Below the pieces are notes generated by a model. The model was not told the DNA's origin. It did not search any database and saw nothing but the letters and a program-made list of their open reading frames with translations. Shown piece after piece: positions 1 through 8,169 of a DNA stretch of 25,172 nucleotides. The translations under genes and the position numbers were made by a program. This stretch comes from a virus: positions 1-25,172 of the IMG/VR virus record IMGVR_UViG_3300042546_000558, one strand, 5' to 3'. Within the stretch, counting starts at the first letter, position 1, and each line of letters starts with the position of its first letter.

Positions 1-1056
1 TTTAATTACAAAATAGTTAAATGTAATACTGAGCAAGTAATTATTAATATTAACAATGAGAATAGGGCTATCTTTGGAATCAGTGCTGGGAGCGATATTT
101 CGGGAATTAATTTTGAATCTCAAAGACCACAAATTATTAATATTGATGACTTAGAAGAACTAGATCAGGCTAATAGTATTGAGAGAACTGATAAACTACT
201 GGACTGGTTAGAAACTACTCTATTAAGCCGTTTGCCTTCGCTCGTGGACGGTAAAGTAAGAATGATTGGCACTAATTTAAGTTTAAATTCAATCATTAAT
301 AGAATGCTCACTAAGCAAGTAAATGGCTGGAATGTTTATAAATTTAGTGCATTAGACGAAACAGAAAAAAGTATTTGGGAACAAAGACACCCAGCCAACG
401 CTTTAATTCAGCTTAGAAATGATAACCCTTCTGTCTTTGCCAGAAATTATATGAATAGTCCTATTGATTCAAGCTATTCACTTATTCAGAGGGAAGACTT
501 AAGATATTATGAGCATTTAGATTTAGATAAAATAAAAGAGATATATATTCATGCTGATACTACTCACACAGCCAAGACAACAAGTGATTATTTTTGTTTA
601 ATGGCAATGGGTGAGCATATTGATAATAAAAATTTATATGTAATTGATTTTATACTTGACAAACTAGACCCAGAGCAACAAGCCAAGCAATTAATATTAA
701 TGTATTCAAGATTTGGGAATAAAGTCAAAAAAATAACTTTTGATGAAAAGGCTAATCAAGGCTTTGGGTATTGGTCTAAAGAGCTGGCAAAGAAAGAATA
801 TAATATTAGTTTGCCTTTATCAGAATTAAAATATAATTCAGATAAATTAAATCATTTTGAGCCTCATATTCCGCACTTTAAAGCTAATAGAATTTATTTA
901 CCTGAGAAACATAAAGATTTAAATAATGCTATTCAGCAACTATTAGCTTTTCCTTCTAAAGGTATAAACGACGATTTTGTAGATGGTTTGAGCGGTGTTT
1001 TAGACAATTTTAATAAAAAAAGTAATAATATTAGTGTTTGGGCGGTAAACTATTAA
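1..1056 (+). CDS. terL: Terminase large subunit, 5' end cut off by the window
   Basis: This is the packaging motor: an ATPase that drives DNA into the prohead and a nuclease that cuts it to length. The frame is open from base 1, so the true start and the Walker A motif lie outside; 351 residues are visible. Residues 44-53 of the visible part (PQIINIDDLE) form a Walker B-like motif, and the following IGTNLS stretch fits the ATPase coupling motif. The C-terminal half looks like an RNase H-fold nuclease, with acidic positions D186 (HADTT), D248 (TFDEKA) and D324, D325, D328 (NDDFVD). The portal gene begins 9 bases downstream, as usual for terL-portal pairs. A TTG at 232 is in frame but would remove the Walker B motif, so it is not the start. 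The family assignment is firm; the subfamily is not resolved. Confidence 0.93.
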   Translation, partial: FNYKIVKCNTEQVIININNENRAIFGISAGSDISGINFESQRPQIINIDDLEELDQANSIERTDKLLDWLETTLLSRLPSLVDGKVRMIGTNLSLNSIINRMLTKQVNGWNVYKFSALDETEKSIWEQRHPANALIQLRNDNPSVFARNYMNSPIDSSYSLIQREDLRYYEHLDLDKIKEIYIHADTTHTAKTTSDYFCLMAMGEHIDNKNLYVIDFILDKLDPEQQAKQLILMYSRFGNKVKKITFDEKANQGFGYWSKELAKKEYNISLPLSELKYNSDKLNHFEPHIPHFKANRIYLPEKHKDLNNAIQQLLAFPSKGINDDFVDGLSGVLDNFNKKSNNISVWAVNY

Positions 1057-1065
1057 TTAAAATTT

Positions 1066-2352
1066 ATGAATATATTTAAATCTTTTAAAAACTTTTTCAA
1101 AAAATCACACAATTCAAGTCTAATCAATGATTTGGGGGCTTATGATAATGTTAAAAACTCAATGGCCTTTTTGAAAGAGGGTTATGCGTGGAATGCCATT
1201 GTTTTTTCGTGTGTGTCTAAAATCGCTCAGGCTTGTGCAGAGCTTGAAATTGAGTCAGTAAATGAAAAAAACGAATATGTTGAAAAACCCACAGAATCAA
1301 TTTTACTTTTAAAAAAACCTAATTTATTCCAGTCGCAAAATACGTTTATTGAGAGCGCAATTATTTACCATCAAGTAACTGGATCGGCTTTTGTTGAAGG
1401 TGTAATGAGCGGGAATAAAGTAATTGAGTTAAACGTTATCCCATCGCATGAGGTAACGATTGAGAGCTATAACACAAATAATCCATACTACCCTATCAGT
1501 TATACATGGAATAGTAATGGGAATTTAAAAAAATGGGAATTAGACCCAATTCAAGGCGGTTTCCAGACACAAAATAAAACAAGTAAATTATTACATTTTA
1601 AAATATTTAACCCATTAAATCCAAAAGAATCATTAAGCCCATTAAGTGCGGGTGCTTATGCTGTAGACGCTTTTAACAAAGGCATGGCGTGGAATAATAG
1701 CTTATTAAATAATCATGCCAAACCCTCATCAATTCTCACCACTGACCAAGTTCTAGAACCAAATCAAAGAGAGCAAATAGGCAAATATCTCAAATCTTTA
1801 TCTGGAAGTAAAAACACGGCTAAGACTGCTATTTTTGAAGGTGGTCTGAAATGGCAACAAACAGCCTTAAGCCCGCTTGACATGGACTTTATCAATATAC
1901 TAACTAAATCAACTGAACAGATTGCAATGATTTATAAAATACCTATTGATTTAGTCTTGGGGAATTCGACTTATGCCAATCTCAAAGAATCGAAAGAGAT
2001 GTTTTATATTGATACCATAATCCCGCTTATGAACCGCTTTTTGAAAGAATTATCTTTATTTATTGAGCCTAAATCACCTAATTATATGCGAGTTGATATG
2101 GACGATATAATCGCACTAGAAAACATGAGAGAAAGATTATTTAATCGTAATATTAAAGGCGTTTCTGGATCTATTCTCACTCCTAATGAAGCTAGAGAGT
2201 CTATAGGCTATGACCCAATTGAAGGTATAGCAGACGACTTACTCACGAGCGGGGGAACTAAATTATTAGATGATATAGGTGCTGAAATAGTTAATGAATT
2301 GCAATCATTAAATAATGCCCAAAATAATAATAATAATAATAATAATAAATAA
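1066..2352 (+). CDS. Portal protein, HK97 family
   Basis: The portal is the dodecameric ring at one capsid vertex through which DNA enters and leaves and to which the terminase and neck dock. The 428-residue length is typical of the HK97 family. Recognisable parts are the N-terminal segment AWNAIVFSCVSKIA, the LKKPN and QVTGSAFVE region, the LSPLSAG stretch near the middle, and the later QIAMIYKIPIDLVLG segment followed by a helical stem. The protein ends in eight asparagines encoded by an AAT tract. There is no clear Shine-Dalgarno sequence before the ATG. The stop overlaps the next start as TAATG, so the two genes are probably translationally coupled. Confidence 0.93.
   Translation: MNIFKSFKNFFKKSHNSSLINDLGAYDNVKNSMAFLKEGYAWNAIVFSCVSKIAQACAELEIESVNEKNEYVEKPTESILLLKKPNLFQSQNTFIESAIIYHQVTGSAFVEGVMSGNKVIELNVIPSHEVTIESYNTNNPYYPISYTWNSNGNLKKWELDPIQGGFQTQNKTSKLLHFKIFNPLNPKESLSPLSAGAYAVDAFNKGMAWNNSLLNNHAKPSSILTTDQVLEPNQREQIGKYLKSLSGSKNTAKTAIFEGGLKWQQTALSPLDMDFINILTKSTEQIAMIYKIPIDLVLGNSTYANLKESKEMFYIDTIIPLMNRFLKELSLFIEPKSPNYMRVDMDDIIALENMRERLFNRNIKGVSGSILTPNEARESIGYDPIEGIADDLLTSGGTKLLDDIGAEIVNELQSLNNAQNNNNNNNNK
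2323..2346 (+). repeat. (AAT)8 microsatellite at the 3' end of the portal gene
   Basis: Eight tandem AAT triplets lie in frame just before the AAA-TAA end of the portal gene and encode eight asparagines. Polymerase slippage in whole units would change only the number of asparagines, not the frame. The tract also serves as an unstructured leader for the next gene, whose ATG overlaps the stop codon. Confidence 0.95.
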
Positions 2353-3113
2353 TGCCATTATCAGATAAACAATTTATTGACGAATTTGATAGACTGCTCT
2401 CAAAGGGTGAGTTGAGATATGCCAAAAAAGTTAAAAAAGAAATAATAAGAGCATTAAAAAATTTAGAAAAAACATTAGTAAATAATCCAGAATTGGCCTT
2501 AGATGGCACTTTACAAACAGAACACGCTTTGCAATTAAAATTATTTCAAGATCAATCATCAAAAGAAGTATTAACCGCTTTTATTACCTTGCAAGCCAAT
2601 CAATGGTCTTTTGAGCCGCCCTTTCAAGTTGTTAATAATATTTTGAATAATTATACTAATGCTTATACTTTGGAATTGAGTAATTTAAAAGCTAATACAA
2701 CCTTTGAGGCGGTAAAAAAAAGAATTGTAGACGAAATTACAAATGGAACTGTTACCCCTAAATTTATAAGCCAAAAAATCAAAGAAGTAGTAAATATCAC
2801 GCCCGCCCGCTCTTTGATGATTGCACGCACTGAAATTCATAATGCCTCTACTTATGCCCAGCATGAGATAGCTAAGTTATACTCTGATACTTACTCAATA
2901 CCTTTATATAAAATTTGGCTACCAATCAAGGATAAACGCACAAGACCAGACCATTTAAAAATGTTAGACCATGCGCCCGTTCCTTTAAATGAGTTTTTTA
3001 GTGTTGGGTCTAGTTTAATGCTTAGACCAGGCGATCCAGCTGGTGGAGCTAATCAAACGGTCAATTGCAGGTGCAGTTTATTGTATAAAACTTTTGATGA
3101 GTTAAAAAAATGA
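2352..3113 (+). CDS. Minor head protein, Mu gpF / SPP1 gp7 family
   Basis: The family consists of minor capsid proteins present in few copies, associated with the portal and with head assembly or DNA ejection. The first ~140 of 253 residues are helical and charged. The recognised Mu F-type domain occupies about residues 145-250: RSLMIARTEIHNAS, then a KDKRTRPDHLKM segment, an RPGDP loop and the closing VNCRCS motif with C239 and C241. This order (arginine/threonine helix, R-x-x-H, P-G-D-P, C-R-C) is diagnostic. The start overlaps the portal stop as TAATG and the end overlaps the protease start as ATGA. The upstream bases are almost pure AAT, so there is no Shine-Dalgarno sequence and initiation probably depends on coupling. 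Confidence 0.88.
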   Translation: MPLSDKQFIDEFDRLLSKGELRYAKKVKKEIIRALKNLEKTLVNNPELALDGTLQTEHALQLKLFQDQSSKEVLTAFITLQANQWSFEPPFQVVNNILNNYTNAYTLELSNLKANTTFEAVKKRIVDEITNGTVTPKFISQKIKEVVNITPARSLMIARTEIHNASTYAQHEIAKLYSDTYSIPLYKIWLPIKDKRTRPDHLKMLDHAPVPLNEFFSVGSSLMLRPGDPAGGANQTVNCRCSLLYKTFDELKK

Positions 3114-3799
3114 TAATATATTATAAAACTCTGATTAGGCTTGACAAAAAAATGAAACTGGAATACAAAACTCAAAAAATAGAATTTAAAGAGGATCAAA
3201 TTGAAATAGGCTCTTTTGATGGGTATGCCTCGACTTATGGCAATGTAGATAGTGATGGGGATATTATTGCTAAAGACGCTTTCAGAGAATCAAGTTTGAA
3301 TAATCCTATTGTAAAATTATTATACCAACATGATAAAACTCAAGTGTTGGGAATAGGGCAAATAAAGAGTGATTCCCAAGGTTTGTTTATTGAGGGTAAA
3401 TTAAATTTAGATGTATCAAAAGCAAAAGAAGTTAGAAGTTTAATGAAGCAGGGAGCACTAGACAGCATGAGTATAGGCTTTAGAGTACCAGATTATAATA
3501 ATGATATTGAGCATAAAGATGGGAATAGATTCATCAAAAGGGGGGAAGTCAAAGAGGTTAGTATCGTAACTTTTCCCGCTAATCCACAAGCTTTAATTAA
3601 TAGCGTGAAAAATGAAAAAAATATTGCTAACATGACTATAAGAGATTTTGAGGATTTTCTGAGAGATTCAGGCTTTTCTAAACAAGAAGCTTTAAAAATT
3701 GCCTCAAAAGGCTTTAAAAGCTTACAGCAGAGTGATTCTGCTGAGGTTGATGATACTACTTTGAAATTTTACACAACCCTGAATGAATTAATTAAATAA
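3110..3799 (+). CDS. Prohead maturation protease, HK97 gp4 type (peptidase S78)
   Basis: This serine protease is packaged in the prohead, where it trims the N-terminal scaffold domain of the capsid protein before expansion. The 229 residues contain the family's landmarks: FDGYASTYGNVDSDGDII, then LYQHD with the probable catalytic H74, and DSMSIGF with the probable nucleophile S121. VSIVTFPANPQA closes the protease domain, and the ~60-residue C-terminal tail is charged and may be a scaffold-type extension. The ATG at 3110 overlaps the previous stop as ATGA. A second in-frame ATG at 3152 (M15) would keep the whole domain and cannot be excluded; neither has a good Shine-Dalgarno sequence. The capsid gene follows with a TAATG overlap. 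Confidence 0.93.
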   Translation: MIIYYKTLIRLDKKMKLEYKTQKIEFKEDQIEIGSFDGYASTYGNVDSDGDIIAKDAFRESSLNNPIVKLLYQHDKTQVLGIGQIKSDSQGLFIEGKLNLDVSKAKEVRSLMKQGALDSMSIGFRVPDYNNDIEHKDGNRFIKRGEVKEVSIVTFPANPQALINSVKNEKNIANMTIRDFEDFLRDSGFSKQEALKIASKGFKSLQQSDSAEVDDTTLKFYTTLNELIK

Positions 3800-5004
3800 T
3801 GACTACAGAAATTGAAAAAAAGCTCTCAGACGAGACAGCCAAAATTTTTACTCGATTTGAAGAAATCAAGAAAGAAAATAAAGACTATACTGATGCGCTT
3901 GTAAAGGCTGAATCAGATAAATTGGCTGATGTTATCACTAAAAATTTAGAAAAATTACAAAAAATAGATTTGCTTGAAAAAGCCATTAATAGACAATCGG
4001 ACTTTTTAAAAAACTCTGAAACTAATCAAGATGACTTAGAGACCAAAGCAAAAATTGAAGAATTTTTCAAAAATGGTGGCAAAAAAGAAATTTGTGTTCT
4101 GGAAAGAAAAGATTTAAGAACTGATTCTAATCCAGATGGTGGCTATTTAGTACGCCCTCAATTTTCGACTCAAATTATTACTAAAATATTTGAATCAAGC
4201 CCAGTCCGCCAATATGCCGACGTAGAGACTATAGGCACAAATGAATTGGTATTAGATATTGATGATAATGAAACGGGTTATGAATGGGTCGGAGAGGGCA
4301 GTTTAGGCTCTGATACTACTACCCCACAAATAGGACAATTATCTATTAAAGTCCACAAAATAGCAACTAAACCAAGAATCTCAAACGAAGCTTTGGAAGA
4401 TCCTATCCGCAATTTAGAATCATGGTTGCAAGGTAAAGTCGTTGAAAAATTTGCAAGAGCAGAAGCAACCTCTTTTATATCAGGTAATGGCATTACAAGA
4501 CCAAAGGGAATATTAACTTATTCAGCATGGACTTCAGCAGGGGTTTATGAAAGAGAAAAATTAGAACAAATCGCTTCAGGCTCTAGTGGAGCATTTACAA
4601 TTGATGGTTTAATTAATATTCAAAATAGTTTACTAGAACAATTTCAATCTAATGCGATTTGGATGATGAATAGGTCTTCTTTTGGTTCGATTCTCAAGCT
4701 AAACTCAGCTAATAGTTATCATTTTCTGTCTTTGCAACCATCTAGCCAAAAGCAAGGAATGATTGAATTGTCTTTGCTAGGAAAACCAGTTGTATATGCA
4801 AGTGATATACCAATTCCAGCGGGGAACGCTTTAAGTGCTATTTATGGCGATTTTAGAGCGGGATATAAAATTGTTGATAGAGTTGGCATTAATATTTTGC
4901 GAGACCCTTATTCAGTCGATGGTTTTGTAGTTTACAAGACTTATAAGCGTGTAGGTGGAGCTGTTCAAAATTATCAAGCGTTAAAAATACAGAAATTAGG
5001 TTAA
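3799..5004 (+). CDS. Major capsid protein, HK97 fold
   Basis: This is the main shell subunit. Residues 1 to about 100 are highly charged and predicted coiled coil, matching the HK97 delta (internal scaffold) domain that the upstream protease removes. The mature part probably begins near the TDSNPDGGYLVRP segment at 108-120, which is very characteristic of the family. It is followed by the E-loop/spine region (YEWVGEGS), RISNEALEDP and the SGNGITRPKGIL stretch. The total of 401 residues is normal. The start overlaps the protease stop as TAATG, and no Shine-Dalgarno sequence is visible although this should be one of the most abundant virion proteins. The exact cleavage site cannot be read from sequence alone. 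Confidence 0.96.
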   Translation: MTTEIEKKLSDETAKIFTRFEEIKKENKDYTDALVKAESDKLADVITKNLEKLQKIDLLEKAINRQSDFLKNSETNQDDLETKAKIEEFFKNGGKKEICVLERKDLRTDSNPDGGYLVRPQFSTQIITKIFESSPVRQYADVETIGTNELVLDIDDNETGYEWVGEGSLGSDTTTPQIGQLSIKVHKIATKPRISNEALEDPIRNLESWLQGKVVEKFARAEATSFISGNGITRPKGILTYSAWTSAGVYEREKLEQIASGSSGAFTIDGLINIQNSLLEQFQSNAIWMMNRSSFGSILKLNSANSYHFLSLQPSSQKQGMIELSLLGKPVVYASDIPIPAGNALSAIYGDFRAGYKIVDRVGINILRDPYSVDGFVVYKTYKRVGGAVQNYQALKIQKLG

Positions 5005-5008
5005 GGAG
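5003..5008 (+). promoter_or_regulatory. Strong ribosome binding site overlapping the capsid stop codon
   Basis: AAGGAG lies 5 bases before the ATG at 5014 and overlaps the TAA of the major capsid gene. Many starts upstream lack any such site, so this gene is probably translated at a high, independent rate. Confidence 0.8.
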
Positions 5009-5013
5009 TCAAA

Positions 5014-5466
5014 ATGTCTTATTCAGATTTAAAAAATTCAATTCAATTAGCCACTAGTGGTATATTCACCTTGAGCGGTACAACCCCAGCTAAAGGCAAT
5101 ATTGTAGATCGTACAGGATTTGGCAATGTTACTTATACTTTGATTACTGGAACAGTAACAGACGCTGGAACTGCAGACGGCTTTAGCACAGAGATTCAGC
5201 ATTCTGACACAACCGCAGATACTGATTTTACAGCGGTTGCAAGTAGCGATTTAATCGGCTTAGAATCAGCCTTGAAAGTAACCGCTGACACTGCTGATTC
5301 TATCCCAATTGGTAGTATTGGTTATAAAGGCTTAAAACGCTATGTCAGAGCCGTTACTACTGGTACAACTGGCACTAATGCTGTTATAGCTGGACAATGG
5401 ATTAAATCCGCTCCAGATTTACAAGCTGTTACCCCTGTGATTGCCCCTAATATAGCCGCTACTTAA
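5014..5466 (+). CDS. Putative capsid decoration / head-stabilising protein
   Basis: The 150 residues are rich in Thr, Ala, Gly and Val with no cysteine or membrane segment, which suggests a beta-sandwich. The pattern VTYTLITGTVTDAG ... FTAVASSDL ... IGYKGLKRYVRAV resembles small proteins commonly encoded just after HK97-type capsid genes, many of which sit on the outside of the shell. That family role is inference from position, length and composition; I cannot name a specific Pfam family. It has the best ribosome binding site in the head region, consistent with a product needed in hundreds of copies. A head-completion role is the main alternative. Confidence 0.6.
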   Translation: MSYSDLKNSIQLATSGIFTLSGTTPAKGNIVDRTGFGNVTYTLITGTVTDAGTADGFSTEIQHSDTTADTDFTAVASSDLIGLESALKVTADTADSIPIGSIGYKGLKRYVRAVTTGTTGTNAVIAGQWIKSAPDLQAVTPVIAPNIAAT

Positions 5467-5475
5467 TAACAAATT

Positions 5476-5679
5476 ATGAAAATTAAAATGTTAAAAACCT
5501 CTCTAGGTGCAGATGATGGGATTCATATAAAAGAGTATATTGAAAATGAAATATATGATTTATCTGAATCTCTTTGCGCTTGTTTTTTAAATGCTAACTT
5601 GTGTGAGTTGGTTATTGAAAAAGAAGAAAAGCCACCTTTTGAGACCAAAGAAGAAAAGCAAAAAATAAAAACTAAATGA
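5476..5679 (+). CDS. Small head-module protein of unknown function
   Basis: The 67 residues divide into an N-terminal part (MKIKMLKTSLGADDG, then YIENEIYDLSESLCACFLNANLCELV) and a charged lysine/glutamate tail. The first part follows a pattern often seen in small phage head proteins: a short strand, a lysine/arginine-rich loop, a 'Y-x-x-G/E-x-x-Y-D-L' turn, then a helix ending in a short strand. Three cysteines (C-A-C and a later C) are unusual for such a protein. It sits between the putative decoration protein and the head-tail adaptor, and its stop overlaps the next start as ATGA, which supports its being real. No function is proposed. Confidence 0.6.
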   Translation: MKIKMLKTSLGADDGIHIKEYIENEIYDLSESLCACFLNANLCELVIEKEEKPPFETKEEKQKIKTK

Positions 5680-6239
5680 AGACATTAGCAATAATTACTC
5701 AACCGTCTGTAGAACCGCTGACATTGCAAGAAGCAAAGGACTTTTTAAAAATTTCTGATGCTTCGCAAGATGTTTATTTAACCTCGTTAATAACCGCAGT
5801 TAGACAGGCTATTGAGCATTATTGCTGTTCTTCTTTTATTTCTCAAGTTTTGCGATTAACTATAGATTATTCTGATTTATGTAATGAGTTGGCATTGTGG
5901 CAAGGTCCGGTAAGCTTAATTAGTTCTTTTAAAATTTTTGATTCTGAAAATATTGAAAGTACCATAAGTAATACTATGTATTTTTTACATGATGATTATT
6001 TATATTTAAACCAGAATTTTTCTATTGATATTACCCTCAGAGAAAAAGCAAGTATACAAATAACTTACACTGCGGGCTATGGTGCAACCGCTTTAAGTGT
6101 ACCCAAAGCAATAAAACAGGCTATTTTAGAGCAAATTGGTAGTATCTTTTATTGCAATCAAGAGGGGTCTATGAAAATATTATTAACAGATAAAGCTAAA
6201 GTATTAATTGACTCTTATAGATTGATTAGGTGGGTATAA
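5676..6239 (+). CDS. Head-tail adaptor, HK97 gp6 / phiE125 gp8-like
   Basis: Adaptor proteins of this family form the ring bound directly under the portal after packaging. The N-terminus contains the hallmark EPLTLQEAKDFLKI helix, followed by a second helix with two cysteines (EHYCCSSF). Next comes a beta-rich insert with LWQGPVSLISSFKIFD, the strand pair YLYLNQ...ITLREKASIQITYTAGYG, and the closing helix VPKAIKQAILEQIGSIFYCNQE. The order and the 187-residue length match this group. The start overlaps the upstream stop as ATGA, and its TAA overlaps the next ATG. The next gene is a head-closure protein, giving the expected adaptor-stopper pair. Confidence 0.88.
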   Translation: MKTLAIITQPSVEPLTLQEAKDFLKISDASQDVYLTSLITAVRQAIEHYCCSSFISQVLRLTIDYSDLCNELALWQGPVSLISSFKIFDSENIESTISNTMYFLHDDYLYLNQNFSIDITLREKASIQITYTAGYGATALSVPKAIKQAILEQIGSIFYCNQEGSMKILLTDKAKVLIDSYRLIRWV

Positions 6240-6589
6240 TGGCGTGTTTTTGTTTCCACAAATTAGCAACTAATATAATAATCATTGAACAGCCTTTAAA
6301 TACTGTAAGTGATATTGGCACGCCAATAAAAACATGGTCTACTTTTAGCACAACTAGCGCATTTATTGAGCCAAAACAAGTTAAAGAAATATTTGAAAAT
6401 GGGCAATTGATAACTAAAAATTATTTTAAAATAATAATAAGATATAATAGTTTGATAATGCCAAACATGAGAGTTAATTCCCAAAACAAAAATCATAATA
6501 TAATTGGTATCAGACACCTTTATACTGATTTAAAAACCTTGGGTAAACATTACACCGAATTAACCGCCGTAGAGGGAGAGATAAGCTAA
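6239..6589 (+). CDS. Head closure (stopper) protein, SPP1 gp16-like
   Basis: The protein would seal the portal channel under the adaptor ring and provide the docking face for the tail. I chose the ATG at 6239, which overlaps the upstream stop as TAATG and is preceded by AGGTGG at about 4-6 bases. A GTG 9 bases earlier would add only three residues. The 116-residue product has the small beta-barrel pattern of the head-tail joining family: an early strand, the W-S-T-F...SAFIEPKQ segment, then a Y-F-K-I-I-I-R-Y strand. It continues with MRVNSQNKNHNIIGIRHLYTD and a last strand ending TELTAVEGE. Divergence is high, so the call leans on length and position. Confidence 0.75.
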   Translation: MACFCFHKLATNIIIIEQPLNTVSDIGTPIKTWSTFSTTSAFIEPKQVKEIFENGQLITKNYFKIIIRYNSLIMPNMRVNSQNKNHNIIGIRHLYTDLKTLGKHYTELTAVEGEIS

Positions 6590-8169
6590 TGGCTTTAGAA
6601 ACATTTGATGATTTAGGCATAGCTTTATTGACTGATAAAATCATTGCAGTCAGAGAGGGTAGCCCTGATAATAGCGGTTATTTGACAGCTCAGTCTTTAG
6701 TAACATTAGCACAAACAGAATTAAGCCCCAGTGATCAAATTATTATTAATGATATAACCGATTTACAACCTTATTTAACTGCGGGGGAGTATGTTATACC
6801 AACAAATAAAGGTTTTTGTTTTACTAAGGATATTATTTTAAATTATCCTATTAAACTGCCAATTATAACTAATTATGCCGATCCTTCTACCGCTTTTACT
6901 TCGATTGTGGGCGGTGGTATAGGGGGTAATGGTTATATTAAAATAATTTACACTGGATCGGGGGCATTTATAAGGGGTACTTATTCCCCAGGTTTAGTTC
7001 TCGAAAAATTAAATTTTGTTAGCACAAATCCACTTAATCAATTATTTAATATTGCTAACGGCTCAAATTCAGCCTTGTGGGCACCCACTTTTATCATTTC
7101 AGATTGCTTTATATATAATTATTCAGATTGTGGATTTATCGAAGGTTTTAATTTAAGTGCTGGTAATAAAATTGCATTTATTGGTTGTGGAAAAGGTATT
7201 AATTTTCAAAATTTTGCAAGTTTAGGCATGGGCATTATTAGCTGGGCAAATGGGCAAAATTTAAGCTTAAGTTATGCCATTAAATTAACTGGTTTGATAG
7301 GTCGGTTTAGTATTGCAGACCCCACAACGGGCATTACTCAAACAAACGAGAGCCTTATTTGGATTGACAATAATATAATTGCAGAAAGAATTTTCTTGAT
7401 AGGTCTGTCAATCACAGGTACTGGGCGGCTTTTCCACGCATCGGGCAAAAATCAAGATAGTCCAGAGGTAGTATGCTATTTTTGCCCGCCTTTTCCAGAC
7501 TCTAACCCCGTAGTTTTTGCAACGAGTACTACCGAAACACTCACTACGATAGGCTCGGCTAATGTTTTTACTCATGTCGTTTTGCCCGCAGGCGGTTATA
7601 CAGACCGATTAATAAAGCGATTTAGCAAAATTGAAAATACTAACGGAAGTGGAATATTTGATGTTTTAAAATATGATGGCATTGAATCAGTAGATATTAA
7701 TATAGTATGTCAATTGACAGCTAGAGCAGTTTCTGGATCTCCAACAGCTCGACTTGCTTTAAATTTAAATGGAACTGCTTTAAGTTATACTGGGTTTCCC
7801 ACCATTTTAGCGGCAACTAATACTCCTTTAAGAACCGAGGGTATTTTAACATTGAGAGGGGCTTTAAATGGTACTTATACTCAAACGGGTACTAGTGTTA
7901 CTTTAACTTTTAATAACAAAGATTTAAATGGTAATCCTTTACATATAACAGGGGAAAAACATTATATAAAAATTAATTCTGGAACAGGTTTAAGTGGCAT
8001 ATATACAATAACATCTCACACGACGACAAGTATTACTTATACATCGGGTACAGCTCTCACCACAAGCGGGAATGCTTCGATACATGATATATTAAAGATA
8101 GACATAGAAAATCAAAGTGCGGCAACTAATATAAATACCTCAAATATAAACTTACAATTAATACTATAA
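6589..8169 (+). CDS. Fibre- or spike-like beta-rich protein inserted in the neck module
   Basis: This 526-residue protein has no enzyme motif that I recognise. Residues 1-60 form a possible anchoring head (FDDLGIALLTDK, then SLVTLAQTEL). Residues ~100-290 have short Gly/Asn-punctuated strands (IVGGGIGGNGYIKIIYTG, IISDCFIYNY, KIAFIGCGKGINF) that suggest a parallel beta-helix. Residues ~320-526 look like one or two beta-sandwich modules (FTHVVLPAG, INIVCQLTARAV, GILTLRGALNGTY). This layout is that of a phage fibre or spike subunit. Its place between head-closure and gp10-like neck genes is unusual, because receptor-binding fibres normally follow the tip genes. It could form head fibres, a neck collar or whiskers, or be a misplaced receptor-binding protein. 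The start and stop both overlap their neighbours as TAATG, so it is embedded in the operon and not loosely inserted. Confidence 0.6.
   Translation: MALETFDDLGIALLTDKIIAVREGSPDNSGYLTAQSLVTLAQTELSPSDQIIINDITDLQPYLTAGEYVIPTNKGFCFTKDIILNYPIKLPIITNYADPSTAFTSIVGGGIGGNGYIKIIYTGSGAFIRGTYSPGLVLEKLNFVSTNPLNQLFNIANGSNSALWAPTFIISDCFIYNYSDCGFIEGFNLSAGNKIAFIGCGKGINFQNFASLGMGIISWANGQNLSLSYAIKLTGLIGRFSIADPTTGITQTNESLIWIDNNIIAERIFLIGLSITGTGRLFHASGKNQDSPEVVCYFCPPFPDSNPVVFATSTTETLTTIGSANVFTHVVLPAGGYTDRLIKRFSKIENTNGSGIFDVLKYDGIESVDINIVCQLTARAVSGSPTARLALNLNGTALSYTGFPTILAATNTPLRTEGILTLRGALNGTYTQTGTSVTLTFNNKDLNGNPLHITGEKHYIKINSGTGLSGIYTITSHTTTSITYTSGTALTTSGNASIHDILKIDIENQSAATNINTSNINLQLIL

Noticed and set aside
2291-2509. 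Minus-strand frame with a polytyrosine tract
   Set aside because: The tyrosines are only the reverse complement of the (AAT)8 tract in the portal gene. The frame crosses a junction of two well-supported genes.
6230-6238. GTG start for the head closure gene three codons upstream
   Set aside because: The ATG at 6239 overlaps the previous stop as TAATG, the pattern used at several neighbouring junctions. The same reasoning rejects GTG 14816 and TTG 24467.
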